64,000 bases of DNA from an uncultured Pseudodesulfovibrio sp. (GTDB lineage: Bacteria; Desulfobacterota; Desulfovibrionia; Desulfovibrionales; Desulfovibrionaceae): the NCBI RefSeq assembly GCF_963675635.1, contig NZ_OY776488.1, forward strand, positions 2,376,001 to 2,440,000, given 5' to 3'. The notes below the pieces were generated by a model. That model was not told the DNA's origin. It was given only the letters and a program-made list of their open reading frames with translations, and did no database searches. Of this stretch, positions 39,059-48,534 are shown piece by piece; the first letter of the stretch is position 1; each line of letters begins with the position of its first letter. The translations under genes and the position numbers were made by a program.

Positions 39059-39970
39059 TCAGCAGCCCACCGAGGCTGCAAGGGGATTGGCTGTGCATAC
39101 TGCCGGACGGGCAATATCCATCAGGCTCTCGTGAGGGAGAAAGAATACGGAGGGAATCAGGGCGCCGGACTGCCGTTTTATACGAATATCCCGGACACGG
39201 CCCAGATTGCCGCTGCCGATGGGATCAAAAGACACGGCAGGTGAAGCTTTGGGATCGGTCAGAAAATCGAAAATAATATTCTGGGACAGGGTGAACATCT
39301 CGTCCAGTTGCCGGTTGACGCAATGCCCGGGCAGAAGGCGGTCAGCCAGTCTCAGGGAGTTGCCCCATGTCTTGCGTCCGGTCACGGTCAGACTCCCTTT
39401 GAGAATCTGCTTTTTGACCACGAACGGCAGCCGCCGTTTTTCCATGGCTGAAAGCAGGGTGTCGTCCGAATCCCGGTTGGGTCTGCGGAGCAGGGACAGG
39501 GCCGTTTCCTGCTCTCTCCTGAAACTACGATCCGCTTGGGCTTCCACGTACACATGAGACAACTTGGAGCCGGAGTTCATGTCCATAAGGGCATTGGGTA
39601 CAAAATAATTATGGGCCACAACGTCAGCGGCCAAATGTGTCAGATAGCCATAGCTGTAGGCAAGCACCCGGGCATCTTTGGCCGAATTCAACAGCTTGAA
39701 GCCCGTGACCCAGTTGTGACTGTGACCGGGACGGAAATTTGTTCCCTTGCCGATAAAGATATCGGCGGACAGACAACCATACAAGAAGGCGTTCCGATGT
39801 CTGTTCAGCAAAGCGGCCACCAAAGGCGGCAGACACGCCATTTCAGCCAACACGGAATTGCCCAGCGCCAAGTGTACACCCGGCCCCCAGGCAAAAGCCT
39901 GTTCTGGGATCAAGGCAGTCAGAACAAACGCGAATATGGCAAAAACACATTTCATTATTGGTGTGCTCAC
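39059..39970 (-). CDS. Zinc-dependent phospholipase C family protein, secreted
   Basis: A protein of about 303 residues with a signal peptide ending near AFA, after which the mature protein begins WGPGVHLALG. The pattern W...H, HSHNW near residue 82-86 and YGYLTHLAADVVAHNYFVP near 107-125 matches the metal-binding core of the zinc-dependent phospholipase C family (as in B. cereus PLC), where the N-terminal Trp itself and several His bind zinc. Many bacterial members of this class have unknown substrates. An ATG five codons inside (39955) is an equally good start. Confidence 0.8.
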   Translation of the reverse strand: MSTPIMKCVFAIFAFVLTALIPEQAFAWGPGVHLALGNSVLAEMACLPPLVAALLNRHRNAFLYGCLSADIFIGKGTNFRPGHSHNWVTGFKLLNSAKDARVLAYSYGYLTHLAADVVAHNYFVPNALMDMNSGSKLSHVYVEAQADRSFRREQETALSLLRRPNRDSDDTLLSAMEKRRLPFVVKKQILKGSLTVTGRKTWGNSLRLADRLLPGHCVNRQLDEMFTLSQNIIFDFLTDPKASPAVSFDPIGSGNLGRVRDIRIKRQSGALIPSVFFLPHESLMDIARPAVCTANPLAASVGC

Positions 39971-40087
39971 GGGCAGAAAGTAAGGCTCTGAGAGGAAAAG
40001 TCAATGAAAATCATGTGGCGATTACCCGGATGGTTCACCAGGATGAGCTCGCTTTTTCGAGGCTCTATAATAAACTGACAAAGAAAA

Positions 40088-40891
40088 TCAATTTGAACGA
40101 GAAGATGGCAACCCATGAGCAAATTTCCCCGGCGTCATGCCCATGACTTTTTTAAAACAGCGGGTCATATGGCTCTGATCGGCAAACCCCGCTTCCACCC
40201 CGCTTTCAGCCAGACTTTTCCCATCACGGATACATTCTTTTACCATCCGCACCCGCTGCATGGCCTGATATTCATGCGGCGGCATACCCACAACCGAAGC
40301 GAAATCCCGATTCAACCTCCACGGACTGCACCCGGCCAGTTGAGCCAATGTCGAAAGGGGGACGTCTTCAGCACACCGTTCCTCAAGAAAACGACGAACA
40401 CGGCGTACGCGATCCGGTTCGGAAGAACACATCTCCTTTCGGTCAACGTCACGACATACGGATCCCAGTACACGCATGAGCCGCCCCTGACGTTCCAACC
40501 GCGAAACCGGGACTTCGACCATCTCCACCAGCCCAAGGACTGCCCCGAAACAGATGGGATCATCATTCACCGGCCTTGCCGCGAACACAGTTTCCAAGGC
40601 AAAGCCGCCTCGCTCAAGGCAGGATACGGGAACACTGACCATTACGTATTCGCATTCACCGGCATCAGGACAGGCGTGCGATGTCTCCGGGGGTATGACC
40701 ATGCTCTGTCCGGCCGGTACACTGTAATGCACTCCCCCGATCAAAAGAGCCTTTTCGCCCGAAATAACCGCACCGATGCACAGGGACTGGTGCATATGCC
40801 GTGCTTCGGTGGGCGATGGCCCAGTGTGGCGAACCACACTGACACCATCAAGATCCGGTATTTCGATAAATTCGGTGATGTTCCGTGCCAT
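40088..40891 (-). CDS. AraC family transcriptional regulator
   Basis: A 267-residue regulator: an N-terminal AraC-type cupin sensor domain (VVRHTGPSPTEARHMHQSL, VPAGQSMVIPPETSHACPD) and two C-terminal helix-turn-helix motifs (LAQLAGCSPWRLNRDFASVVGMPPHEYQ and VEAGFADQSHMTRCFKKVMG). I take the ATG at 40891, eight bases after the stop of the cupin gene and preceded by GTGGA; a longer frame would overlap that gene. It probably responds to a small molecule and may regulate the cupin gene or its neighbours. Confidence 0.9.
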   Translation of the reverse strand: MARNITEFIEIPDLDGVSVVRHTGPSPTEARHMHQSLCIGAVISGEKALLIGGVHYSVPAGQSMVIPPETSHACPDAGECEYVMVSVPVSCLERGGFALETVFAARPVNDDPICFGAVLGLVEMVEVPVSRLERQGRLMRVLGSVCRDVDRKEMCSSEPDRVRRVRRFLEERCAEDVPLSTLAQLAGCSPWRLNRDFASVVGMPPHEYQAMQRVRMVKECIRDGKSLAESGVEAGFADQSHMTRCFKKVMGMTPGKFAHGLPSSRSN

Positions 40892-40899
40892 TGAGTCCA

Positions 40900-41289
40900 C
40901 TATTCCATCAGTGCCGGGATAAATTTGGCGAGCAGACACAGCCCCGACTCACCTGCCTGCACGCTGTGAGGCACACCTTCCGGCATGACTGCAGCCACGC
41001 CCGGAGTATATTCTATGCTTTGATCATTGAGCAGGCACACACCGCTTCCATCGGCAACCTCATGGAGTTCCCAACAGTTATCATGAATGTGATCGCCAAT
41101 TTTCGCACCAGGCCCAAGACGCACCAGGTGTATACTGAACCGACTGTCCGTATCCTTTCCGGTCAACAGATGTTTCAGTGCCACACCGGCAAATGTCGGA
41201 TGCTGATTCCACTCCAACGTACTGACGTCTATGTCAGAGTCGAGACCAACTATTCGACCGGAGTTCAATGCTGTAAAGAGTGTGTTCAT
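40900..41289 (-). CDS. Cupin domain protein
   Basis: A 129-residue single-domain cupin. Metal-ligand candidates are in GDHIHDNCWELHEV (two His, one Glu, one His) and VPHSVQAG near the end. It begins MNTLFTALNSGRIVGL after GAAGGAG. Small cupins of this type can be dioxygenases, isomerases or ligand-binding proteins; its function is unknown. It directly precedes the AraC regulator, and the two may form a sensor pair. Confidence 0.8.
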   Translation of the reverse strand: MNTLFTALNSGRIVGLDSDIDVSTLEWNQHPTFAGVALKHLLTGKDTDSRFSIHLVRLGPGAKIGDHIHDNCWELHEVADGSGVCLLNDQSIEYTPGVAAVMPEGVPHSVQAGESGLCLLAKFIPALME

Positions 41290-41356
41290 GATTTCTCCTT
41301 CAATTTTGAAGAAGGTATACACACGAAAAACATGTCGATCTTGTACGATCTTGTCG

Positions 41357-41926
41357 TCAGGGCGTATTTGCCTTGACCGCATCCACAACCTTTCGAACAA
41401 AATCCGTTTTGTTCATGGTATAGGCAATCCGATCTCCGGGGTACCTGCTCGCAAGATCCAGTTTGAGCTGCGCATACTCCGCAGCCATTTCGGGATGGGC
41501 GACAAGATAATCACGAAAAAGAAGGCCTTCCCACAAAGTAGAATCACTGATGGTCATGTGGATATGATGGGTTCGGTGTCCCTCCCGATCCCGCTTGATG
41601 AACCATGCGTAGTTCGGAGGAGTCTGCCCCTCCCTTTGTGGACGCCAGAAATAATCATATCCCTGTGCCTCCAAAATCGGCGCGATCCATTGCCTCGCGT
41701 CCTCCAAGCTGATCACTTCTACCAGCATGTCGACAACCGGCTTGGCTGGCATGCCCGGAATGGAAGTGCTCCCGAAATGTTCAATTCGGGTCATCAGACC
41801 ATTTGGCAGGGAGGATAACAGATGTGCTTTTTCCGTTTCGAACAGAGCAGGCCACACCGGATCGTATGCAACAAGCTCAATACGATCCTTCAACACCCGT
41901 TCAATCTTTTCTTCGAGGCTTTCCAT
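41357..41926 (-). CDS. GrpB family protein (UPF0157)
   Basis: A protein of about 189 residues of the GrpB/UPF0157 family: LVAYDPVWPALFETEKAHL, IEHFGSTSIPGMPAKPVVDMLV and HHIHMTISDSTLWEGLLFRDYLVAHPE. The fold belongs to the nucleotidyltransferase superfamily; some members are fused to dephospho-CoA kinase, but the free protein's role is unsettled. The start lies within the end of the HD-GYP gene, overlapping it by 26 bases; an ATG four codons further upstream is possible. Confidence 0.88.
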   Translation of the reverse strand: MESLEEKIERVLKDRIELVAYDPVWPALFETEKAHLLSSLPNGLMTRIEHFGSTSIPGMPAKPVVDMLVEVISLEDARQWIAPILEAQGYDYFWRPQREGQTPPNYAWFIKRDREGHRTHHIHMTISDSTLWEGLLFRDYLVAHPEMAAEYAQLKLDLASRYPGDRIAYTMNKTDFVRKVVDAVKANTP

Positions 41927-42695
41927 TGGCCAATCCATTAATCTCGACTTCAAGAATAAATGCTTCCACCAGATCGGCATCGAGCGTTGACCCCGCCAGA
42001 CTCCGAAGAATCTCAACGGCTTCATCTACGGTTTTGCCTTTTTGGTAGGACCGATCCGTGGTCATGGCGTCAAAATAGTCCGCCACGCTGATAATACGCG
42101 CCCCAAGCGGAATGTCTGTCCCTTTGAGACCACGCGGATAGCCCTTGCCGTCAATGTGCTCATGATGGGCATAGACGTATTCCAATGCCGGACCGAGAAA
42201 ATCGAGATTCTGAAGAATATCCCGCCCCCACTCCGGGTGCTTGTGAATTTCCTCGATCATGTCATGGGACAACGGGACGTCCTCACTGGAAAAAATCTGG
42301 TCGCTGAATCCGATCTTACCGATATCATGGAGGGTTCCGGCAATACGGATACGCTCCACCTCGCCGTTGGACAGTCCTGCTCGCTGGGCAAGGCGTCTCG
42401 CATAGACACCCACCCGTTCACCATGTCCTTCGGAATATGAATCTCGTGCACCAAGAGCATGGACAACAGCAGTCACGGTGTTCACCGTATCACGCCGAAT
42501 CTTGGCGAGAAGCTGCTCAAGCCGGGCTTCTCTCGCCTCGATCTTGACCATCATCAGCCCCACTGCTTCGGCCAGTTCCTGAATTTCCGGCGAACAGTCA
42601 GGACCGGTCAAATTCAGAATCTCGTCGCTATAATTTCCTGCGGATATTGTACGGATGATCCGCAGCAGTTCCTCCTGTCCCTTGAGCGGCGCCAT
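41901..42695 (-). CDS. HD-GYP domain phosphohydrolase, probable cyclic di-GMP phosphodiesterase
   Basis: A protein of about 264 residues. A short N-terminal helical region, with a HAMP-like pattern, precedes an HD-GYP domain: GTLHDIGKIG, HHEHIDGKGYPRGLKG and the SVADYFDAMTTDRSY end. The HHExxDGxGYP motif is intact, so hydrolysis of cyclic di-GMP is likely. No receiver or membrane domain is present, so the input signal is unclear. It lies six bases after the NmrA-like SDR gene and overlaps the GrpB gene, so it is the middle gene of an operon. Confidence 0.9.
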   Translation of the reverse strand: MAPLKGQEELLRIIRTISAGNYSDEILNLTGPDCSPEIQELAEAVGLMMVKIEAREARLEQLLAKIRRDTVNTVTAVVHALGARDSYSEGHGERVGVYARRLAQRAGLSNGEVERIRIAGTLHDIGKIGFSDQIFSSEDVPLSHDMIEEIHKHPEWGRDILQNLDFLGPALEYVYAHHEHIDGKGYPRGLKGTDIPLGARIISVADYFDAMTTDRSYQKGKTVDEAVEILRSLAGSTLDADLVEAFILEVEINGLANGKPRRKD

Positions 42696-42701
42696 GACCA
42701 C

Positions 42702-43562
42702 CTAGTTCCAGGCTGCGGCGTTCTCAACAACGAAATCATCGAACGTCCGTGCGGCTGTGCCGGTCAGGTATTCCACGGCCTTGGTCACATTGCCAGCCAT
42801 GCCGAGCTTGACCACACGAGTCAGGCTGACCAGCATGTCTATATTCCACTGCGGCACACCTTTACTCTGCAAGGCGGCGATAAAGGCTTCTTCATCCGCC
42901 GGGGCATACACAACCTCTCGTTCGCTGGCAGCTGCAATCTTCTCTGCCACCTGCGACAAAGTCAGCCCCTCGGGACCGGTCAGGGCGTAGAAACTGTTCT
43001 CGAAGCCCGTGTTATCCAGCAGCAACCGAGCCGCACAATCTGCGATATCGCGCACATCGATGTAGCTGACAGCAGCGTTTTCTTCGGGCAGGGCGATAAC
43101 GCCCGCTTTGACCATCTCGGCATAAGGACCGACAAAATTCTGCATGAAAGAATTGGGACGAAGCACGGTATACGTGAGTTTGGAGTCTTCCACGAACTGG
43201 TCGACCATGCCGTGTTCCCGGCCAAGCCGCCAGTGGGCGTCCGAGGATGCAGCGTACCCGGACGAACGCACTATGTACTCAACACCAGCCCTCTTGGCTG
43301 CTTCCACTGCCAGATGACCATACCGGGTCAACTTTTCCTGCAAAGGGATGGATAGGAACATGCGATCGCATCCGGTCATGGCCTGCGCCATGGAATCCAT
43401 ATCGGCAAATTCACAGACACGAACCTCAATACCCGCTTTGGATAACGCTTCCCCGTTTTCCTGCGAATGAACGCCAGCGACCACTTCGGCCTTGCCGTCG
43501 AGCGATGTTATCAAGGCTGTTCCAAGGAGTCCGGCGCCACCTGCGATGAAAATCTTGCTCAT
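42702..43562 (-). CDS. NmrA-like NAD(P)-binding protein (atypical short-chain dehydrogenase)
   Basis: A 286-residue Rossmann-fold protein with GGAGLLGTALITSL near residues 8-21, the NmrA/QOR2-type motif, and YTVLRPNSFMQNF near 141-153. The usual SDR YxxxK is not evident, as in NmrA-like regulators and NAD(P)H:quinone oxidoreductase 2 homologues. It may reduce quinones or sense NAD(P)H. It is divergent from the hydantoinase gene and heads a minus-strand run with the HD-GYP gene. GGAGG-like sequence precedes the ATG. Confidence 0.87.
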   Translation of the reverse strand: MSKIFIAGGAGLLGTALITSLDGKAEVVAGVHSQENGEALSKAGIEVRVCEFADMDSMAQAMTGCDRMFLSIPLQEKLTRYGHLAVEAAKRAGVEYIVRSSGYAASSDAHWRLGREHGMVDQFVEDSKLTYTVLRPNSFMQNFVGPYAEMVKAGVIALPEENAAVSYIDVRDIADCAARLLLDNTGFENSFYALTGPEGLTLSQVAEKIAAASEREVVYAPADEEAFIAALQSKGVPQWNIDMLVSLTRVVKLGMAGNVTKAVEYLTGTAARTFDDFVVENAAAWN

Positions 43563-43757
43563 GTATTGTCTCCTCCCCTCGCTCCAGGCGAGGGTCTCGT
43601 TGTTGTGAACTTCCGCACGCTACACGAACATGACGGCATAAGGCAAACATCAACACCACTCCCCGATACATTTCGACCACTGACCGACTCCACGGTTGCG
43701 CCTTTGGCGCATGAGGTGCTAAATCCAGTCCATGCTTGCAATATTTCAGGAGACAAG

Positions 43758-45461
43758 ATGCTGTTAGGAATCGACGTCGGCGGTACCCATACCGATGCAG
43801 TGGCCATGGACATGAGCCAGGGAGCGAAGGTCGTCGCCTCCTGCAAAGTACCTACCCGTCATGAGGATCTCTTGTCCTCGGTCACGGAAGCTCTGGAGAC
43901 AATCGTCGCGAGTATAGGCAAAGCGTCGGTGTCACAACTCAACCTGTCCACGACCCTCTCCACCAACGTCATTGTCCAGGGCAAGACCGAAGACGTAGGC
44001 GTTATTGTTTCCTCCGGCCCCGGTATCGACCCGCACAACTTCATGCCGTGCAAGGATTTCCACGTCATCGACGGGTCCATTGACCATCGCGGCAACGAAG
44101 TACGCGCCCTGTCCAATCGGCAGTTGTCGGAGGCGATCGATTCGTGCCGTGACAATGGGGTCCGAGTGTTTGCCTGCGTGAGCAAATTCTCCACCCGCAA
44201 TCCACGCCATGAAAACTTCATCCGCCGCATGGTCTGCAACTGCAAGGACGTCGAAAGCTGTGACCATGCAGATTTCGTCACGCTCGGACACCAGCTCGGC
44301 GGCGCACTCAACTTTCCACGCCGGGTTGCCACCGCCTATTTTAACTGCGCCGTCTGGCGGATTTACAACGATTTCGCTACTGCCGTTGAAAAAGCTCTGG
44401 GCGACATGGGGCTCAACCACGTCAGAGTGAATATTCTCAAAGCCGACGGCGGCACCATGCCCCTGAGCCAATCTCGCACCATGCCGGTGCAGTCCATTTT
44501 TTCAGGCCCAGCGGCCTCAGTCATGGGCATCATCGCTCTGACCGACATTTTTCACGACTCGGTGATTCTCGACATCGGCGGCACCACCACAGACATCGCC
44601 GTCTTTGCCGACGGCGCACCGCTTATCGAACGGGAAGGCATTTCCATCGGTTCCCACCCCACGCTCGTCACGGCTCTCAAAGTCCACTCCATTGGCGTCG
44701 GCGGAGATTCGGCCATATCGATCGTCGGTGATGAAGTCCGTGTCGGCCCGAATCGCCTCGGACCATCCGTATGCATGGGCGGCAAACAGGTCACATTGAC
44801 CGATGCACTCAACTGCGCGGGCATCGCAAAAGTCGGCGATATCGCGGCCTCGAAAAAGGCCATGGACGCATACGCTAACCAACATTCCATACCCACTGAC
44901 ATCCTGGCTGAGAAAGCAGTGGCCCATGCTGCCGATGCCATTTATTCAGCAACTCGCGGACTGATCGACGAAATTAACTCCAAGCCGGTTTATACCATCC
45001 ATGAATTGCTGGAAGCCAAGAAGGTCGTGCCCAAAAAGATTTATCTTATGGGAGGCCCGGCTGAGGCCATGAAAAACGAAATGTTCCAGCGGTTCCAGCT
45101 TTCCACTGAAGTGCCGGAAAACTATGATGTTGCCAACGCCATTGGCGCGGCCCTCACCCGGACAACCTGGGAACTGGAGCTCTTTGCGGACACCCAACGG
45201 CATGTCATGTTCATACCGACCTTATCTTACCGCGAGAACGTGCCCAGCAGTTACGACCAGGCGGATGCTGAAAAGGACGCGGTCAATCAATTGTCCATGC
45301 AGCTTGATTCCATGGGTGTTTTTCTTCAGCCGGAAGATGCGCAGATCACCCACACCTCAAGTTTCAACATGGTCGAAGGATATGACCAGGTGGGCAAGAA
45401 TATCCGCGTGAAATGTCAAGTCAGACCCGGTGTGGTCAAGACCCTCGCAGGGAGGAAATAG
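43758..45461 (+). CDS. Hydantoinase/oxoprolinase family protein (HyuA-like)
   Basis: A 567-residue protein of the hydantoinase A/oxoprolinase family. The ATP-binding fold begins with GIDVGGTHTDAVAMD (residues 4-18), then SGPAASVMGI near 251 and LDIGGTTTDIAVFADG near 272. Members open cyclic amide rings (hydantoins, 5-oxoproline) or carboxylate ketones with ATP. The usual large HyuB subunit is absent. The stop is followed after two bases by the HDAC-like gene, so the two enzymes are probably made together and may act on a common amide substrate. GGAG precedes the ATG. Confidence 0.88.
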   Translation: MLLGIDVGGTHTDAVAMDMSQGAKVVASCKVPTRHEDLLSSVTEALETIVASIGKASVSQLNLSTTLSTNVIVQGKTEDVGVIVSSGPGIDPHNFMPCKDFHVIDGSIDHRGNEVRALSNRQLSEAIDSCRDNGVRVFACVSKFSTRNPRHENFIRRMVCNCKDVESCDHADFVTLGHQLGGALNFPRRVATAYFNCAVWRIYNDFATAVEKALGDMGLNHVRVNILKADGGTMPLSQSRTMPVQSIFSGPAASVMGIIALTDIFHDSVILDIGGTTTDIAVFADGAPLIEREGISIGSHPTLVTALKVHSIGVGGDSAISIVGDEVRVGPNRLGPSVCMGGKQVTLTDALNCAGIAKVGDIAASKKAMDAYANQHSIPTDILAEKAVAHAADAIYSATRGLIDEINSKPVYTIHELLEAKKVVPKKIYLMGGPAEAMKNEMFQRFQLSTEVPENYDVANAIGAALTRTTWELELFADTQRHVMFIPTLSYRENVPSSYDQADAEKDAVNQLSMQLDSMGVFLQPEDAQITHTSSFNMVEGYDQVGKNIRVKCQVRPGVVKTLAGRK

Positions 45462-45463
45462 CC

Positions 45464-46798
45464 ATGCTCAAAGCAAACAATCGTCTCGGCATCATCTTTT
45501 TTCCAGCATTCGACTGGGCCATTTCCCCCACCCACCCGGAACGGCAGGAGCGACTGCTCTACACGCAGGACCAACTGCGCGAGGAAGGCATCTTCGACAT
45601 CGAAGGAGTACGCGAATACAAGCCGGATGTAGCAACCATTGAAGACGTGGAGCGAGTACACTTCTGTTTCCCTGAAGTTGCAAGCGTCACAACCCGGTCA
45701 CACCTCATTTCCGCAGGTGGAGCCATGAAGGCCGCGGATCTGGTCATGGAGGGCGAGCGGGACTGCGCATTCGCCATGGTGCGACCTCCGGGACACCACG
45801 CCATGAAGGTTGTGCACGGCTCTCGCGGGTTCTGCACCATCAACATCGAAGCGGTGATGATCGAGCATATCCGTGAGAAATATGGTCGCAAAAAAATTGC
45901 TATCATCGACACGGACTGCCATCACGGAGACGGCACGCAGGACGTATACTGGCACGACCCAGACACCCTGTTCATCTCCATTCATCAGGACGGACGCACC
46001 CTGTATCCCGGCTCAGGCTTTCCGCAGGAACTCGGTGGCCCCAACGCCATGGGCAAGACGCTCAACATTCCGCTTCCGCCTAATACCTCGGACGAAGGGT
46101 TTCTCATGGCCATGGAACGGATCGTCATGCCTATTCTCGACGACTTCAAACCCGATCTGATTATCAACTCAGCCGGACAGGACAACCATTTCAGCGACCC
46201 TATCACCAACATGAATTTCTCGGCCAAGGGGTATGCAACCCTCAACGAAATGCTCAAGCCGGACATCGCAGTGTTGGAAGGCGGCTATTCCATTCAGGGA
46301 GCCCTGCCCTATATCAACCTCGGCATATGCCTTGCCATGGCCGGAGTGGATTACTCCCACGTCAAGGAACCCAACTATAATCCCGACATGATCGCACAGG
46401 ACCCGAGGACCACGGCCTACATAGAAAAGCTGTGCGACCAATTACCTGAGCTCTATTTCAACCCTCCGGCTTTCAATGCAAAGAAGGACGGGAAACAAGG
46501 CATGCTTTCCGGCGACACTTTCATCCGCCACAAACAGATTTATTATGACACCGACGGCATCAATGAGGTGCAGCAGGAGACAGTCACGGTCTGTGATTCA
46601 TGCCGAGGCCTCTACAAAGTTGAAACCCGTGCCGACTCCGGGCCACTCTGTCTCGGGGTGGAAGTACCGATTGATGCCTGTCCTGCCTGCCGAAGCAAGG
46701 GTTATCAAATTGTCGAAGAAGCCCAGTTGAAAGGGACATACAGGTATATGCAGATGATAAACAGGCTGGATAAGGAATATCTCAGATACGGTTTCTGA
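45464..46798 (+). CDS. Histone deacetylase-like amidohydrolase with C-terminal four-cysteine tail
   Basis: A 444-residue member of the arginase/deacetylase fold. The active-site set is complete: RPPGHHA near residue 107-113, DTDCHHGDG near 149-157 (zinc Asp and His), GQDNHFSDP near 237 (second zinc Asp) and EGGY near 271-274 (catalytic Tyr). Relatives deacetylate acetoin-related compounds, polyamines or proteins. After the catalytic core, about residues 370-444 form an added tail with CDSC (about 376) and CPAC (about 406), which looks like a zinc ribbon and is not part of standard members. It is coupled to the hydantoinase gene. The start has GGAGG upstream. Confidence 0.88.
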   Translation: MLKANNRLGIIFFPAFDWAISPTHPERQERLLYTQDQLREEGIFDIEGVREYKPDVATIEDVERVHFCFPEVASVTTRSHLISAGGAMKAADLVMEGERDCAFAMVRPPGHHAMKVVHGSRGFCTINIEAVMIEHIREKYGRKKIAIIDTDCHHGDGTQDVYWHDPDTLFISIHQDGRTLYPGSGFPQELGGPNAMGKTLNIPLPPNTSDEGFLMAMERIVMPILDDFKPDLIINSAGQDNHFSDPITNMNFSAKGYATLNEMLKPDIAVLEGGYSIQGALPYINLGICLAMAGVDYSHVKEPNYNPDMIAQDPRTTAYIEKLCDQLPELYFNPPAFNAKKDGKQGMLSGDTFIRHKQIYYDTDGINEVQQETVTVCDSCRGLYKVETRADSGPLCLGVEVPIDACPACRSKGYQIVEEAQLKGTYRYMQMINRLDKEYLRYGF

Positions 46799-46852
46799 TG
46801 AAAGGATTACACCTGTTCAACAGGTATTCCAGGCTATTATAGTACACATGAT

Positions 46853-46883
46853 GAATCCGCTGTTCTGGCGGATTCTTTTTTTT
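46853..46883 (+). terminator. Terminator after the HDAC-like gene
   Basis: GAATCCGC and GCGGATTC arms around a 7-base loop, followed by eight T. It lies just before the inverted repeat copy 2. Confidence 0.88.
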
Positions 46884-46888
46884 GGGAT

Positions 46889-47535
46889 GGCATGCATTCG
46901 CAGTGGAAGTGCAAACGGTATTGTTGCCAAAGTTTCGCCTTGACGGCGACCTGCTTTTTGCGAGGCGACAAAAAGGAGGCAAAAAACTCCTTTTTGGGCT
47001 GTGATCCTGATAGCGGGCCCAAGAGCCTGTACGCGGCTTCACTGCCCGACAGATTTGTCTGTTGAAACAGACTGCGGTCGGGCTACGCTGCGCCGCGCGT
47101 GACAGGCTCTAAGGTCCGGTATCAATGACCCGTCGCTGTAAGAGACTATCCGGTGTAGGTGAAAACCTTTGATTCTAGGTTCTTCGATAACCATAAAGGG
47201 CCTTGGGGTGCACCGCACCCCAACACCGCCCTCCTTTCGAAGACGAGTTCTTCGCCTTATCAGACGAAGACCGGACTCAGCCCTTGATCGGAAGGCTTAG
47301 AAGCTGACAGCGCGCAGTGGCAGCGTCTTGTTCGGAATTGCAGTGGAGCGAAGCGGAAGAACGCGATTCCGAAAGCTGCGCGCGGTGATCAGCTTCTTGC
47401 CGCCGATCACAAGGCGACCAAGCTGGTAAGGGGCTTTTTTTGCCCCAACAAAAAAACGGCCCCCGCCGGAAGGGCATGGAGAACGTTGGGTGCTCCAGCA
47501 CCCAACAACGGCTCTCGCCGAAGGCGCCATCTTCC
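46889..47535 (-). repeat. Long structured non-coding dispersed repeat, copy 2 (inverted relative to 351-1012)
   Basis: Reverse complement of the element at 351-1012. The match starts right after the terminator of the HDAC-like gene and ends just before the sppA terminator, so the copy is inserted between two converging genes. The helices are kept: the long arm corresponding to 792-880 differs at only a few bases, all outside the outer and inner stems. No target-site duplication is obvious and there is no transposase. The roughly 820-base gap between the HDAC-like gene and sppA holds only this element and two terminators. Confidence 0.8.
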
Positions 47536-47539
47536 AAAC

Positions 47540-47567
47540 AAAAAGGCCGCTCTCAAAGCGGCCCTTC
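47540..47567 (-). terminator. Terminator of sppA
   Basis: On the minus strand GGGCCGCT and AGCGGCC arms close a short loop followed by TTTTTG. Confidence 0.75.
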
Positions 47568-47619
47568 CTTACATCTTCTCTCCACCGGGATCAAACCCCA
47601 GTATCTTCAACCAAACATT

Positions 47620-48522
47620 CTATTTGTAAGAAAAGGACCACCCTTGCGGGATACTCGAAGAAATATCAAACTGAATCGCACCAAGAATCTCCCGGATAAA
47701 CGGAACATCCTCGACTGGGCCTTGAACGAGAACAGCCTCGCCTTCAATCCCGCACAGCTCCTTGAGCTTGTCCACGGCCTGGGACATGCTGCCCAGTTGG
47801 TCGATAAGTCCGAGAGCCAGTGCCTGTCGCCCTGACACAGCGCGGCCATCGGCAACAGCCGCAACCCGTGCGCGATCCATGGTCCGGGCCGCAGCAACAT
47901 CGTCCACGAACTGCTCATGCAGATCCATCATCAATCCCTGCATCTGTTCACGCTGTTCGTAGGAAAGCTCACGCATGGGCGTCCCGGCAGCCTTATATTT
48001 GCCGGTAGTGAGCACTTCGGGCTTGATGCCAAGCTTTTCCATAGCCTCGGTTACGGTCACGAACTCGGCCATGACGCCGATGGATGCAGTGATGGAGCCG
48101 GGGTTGGCAAAAATCAATCGAGAAGGAACTGAAGCATAATAGCCGCCGGATGCAGCCACAGAGCCATATGAAGCGACCACGGGTTTGACCCCGTTCAGCT
48201 CGGTCACGGCCTGATATATTTCCTGAGACGGAGCAATGGCACCGCCGGGCGAATTCACGCGCAACAGCACACCCTTGATGGATTTGTCTTTTTCAAGAGA
48301 ATGAATCCAGGAAACCACATCCGTGGAATCAAGGATCATACCCTCCACATGCACCACGCCGATCTTGTCGCCGGACATGGACAGTGAGCCGGGAGTCCAT
48401 CCCATGGAACGGAAAAAGGCCATGGCCCCCGATATGAGGGCCACGGCCAATATGATCATCAACACCCCAAAAAGAAGGGGGTGGCGTTGGGAGAAACGAG
48501 TTTTGGTCTCTTCCATACGCAT
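47620..48522 (-). CDS. sppA: Signal peptide peptidase SppA
   Basis: A 300-residue membrane-anchored serine protease, the short single-domain form. A membrane helix lies at about residues 15-38. The nucleophile is the Ser in SYGSVAASGGYYAS (about residue 128) and the Lys general base lies in TTGKYKAAGTPMR (about 180), the Ser-Lys dyad. It degrades leftover signal peptides in the membrane. The gene follows rpsA by 12 bases on the minus strand and may share its transcript. Confidence 0.93.
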   Translation of the reverse strand: MRMEETKTRFSQRHPLLFGVLMIILAVALISGAMAFFRSMGWTPGSLSMSGDKIGVVHVEGMILDSTDVVSWIHSLEKDKSIKGVLLRVNSPGGAIAPSQEIYQAVTELNGVKPVVASYGSVAASGGYYASVPSRLIFANPGSITASIGVMAEFVTVTEAMEKLGIKPEVLTTGKYKAAGTPMRELSYEQREQMQGLMMDLHEQFVDDVAAARTMDRARVAAVADGRAVSGRQALALGLIDQLGSMSQAVDKLKELCGIEGEAVLVQGPVEDVPFIREILGAIQFDISSSIPQGWSFSYK

Positions 48523-48534
48523 GATGGGCTCGCT

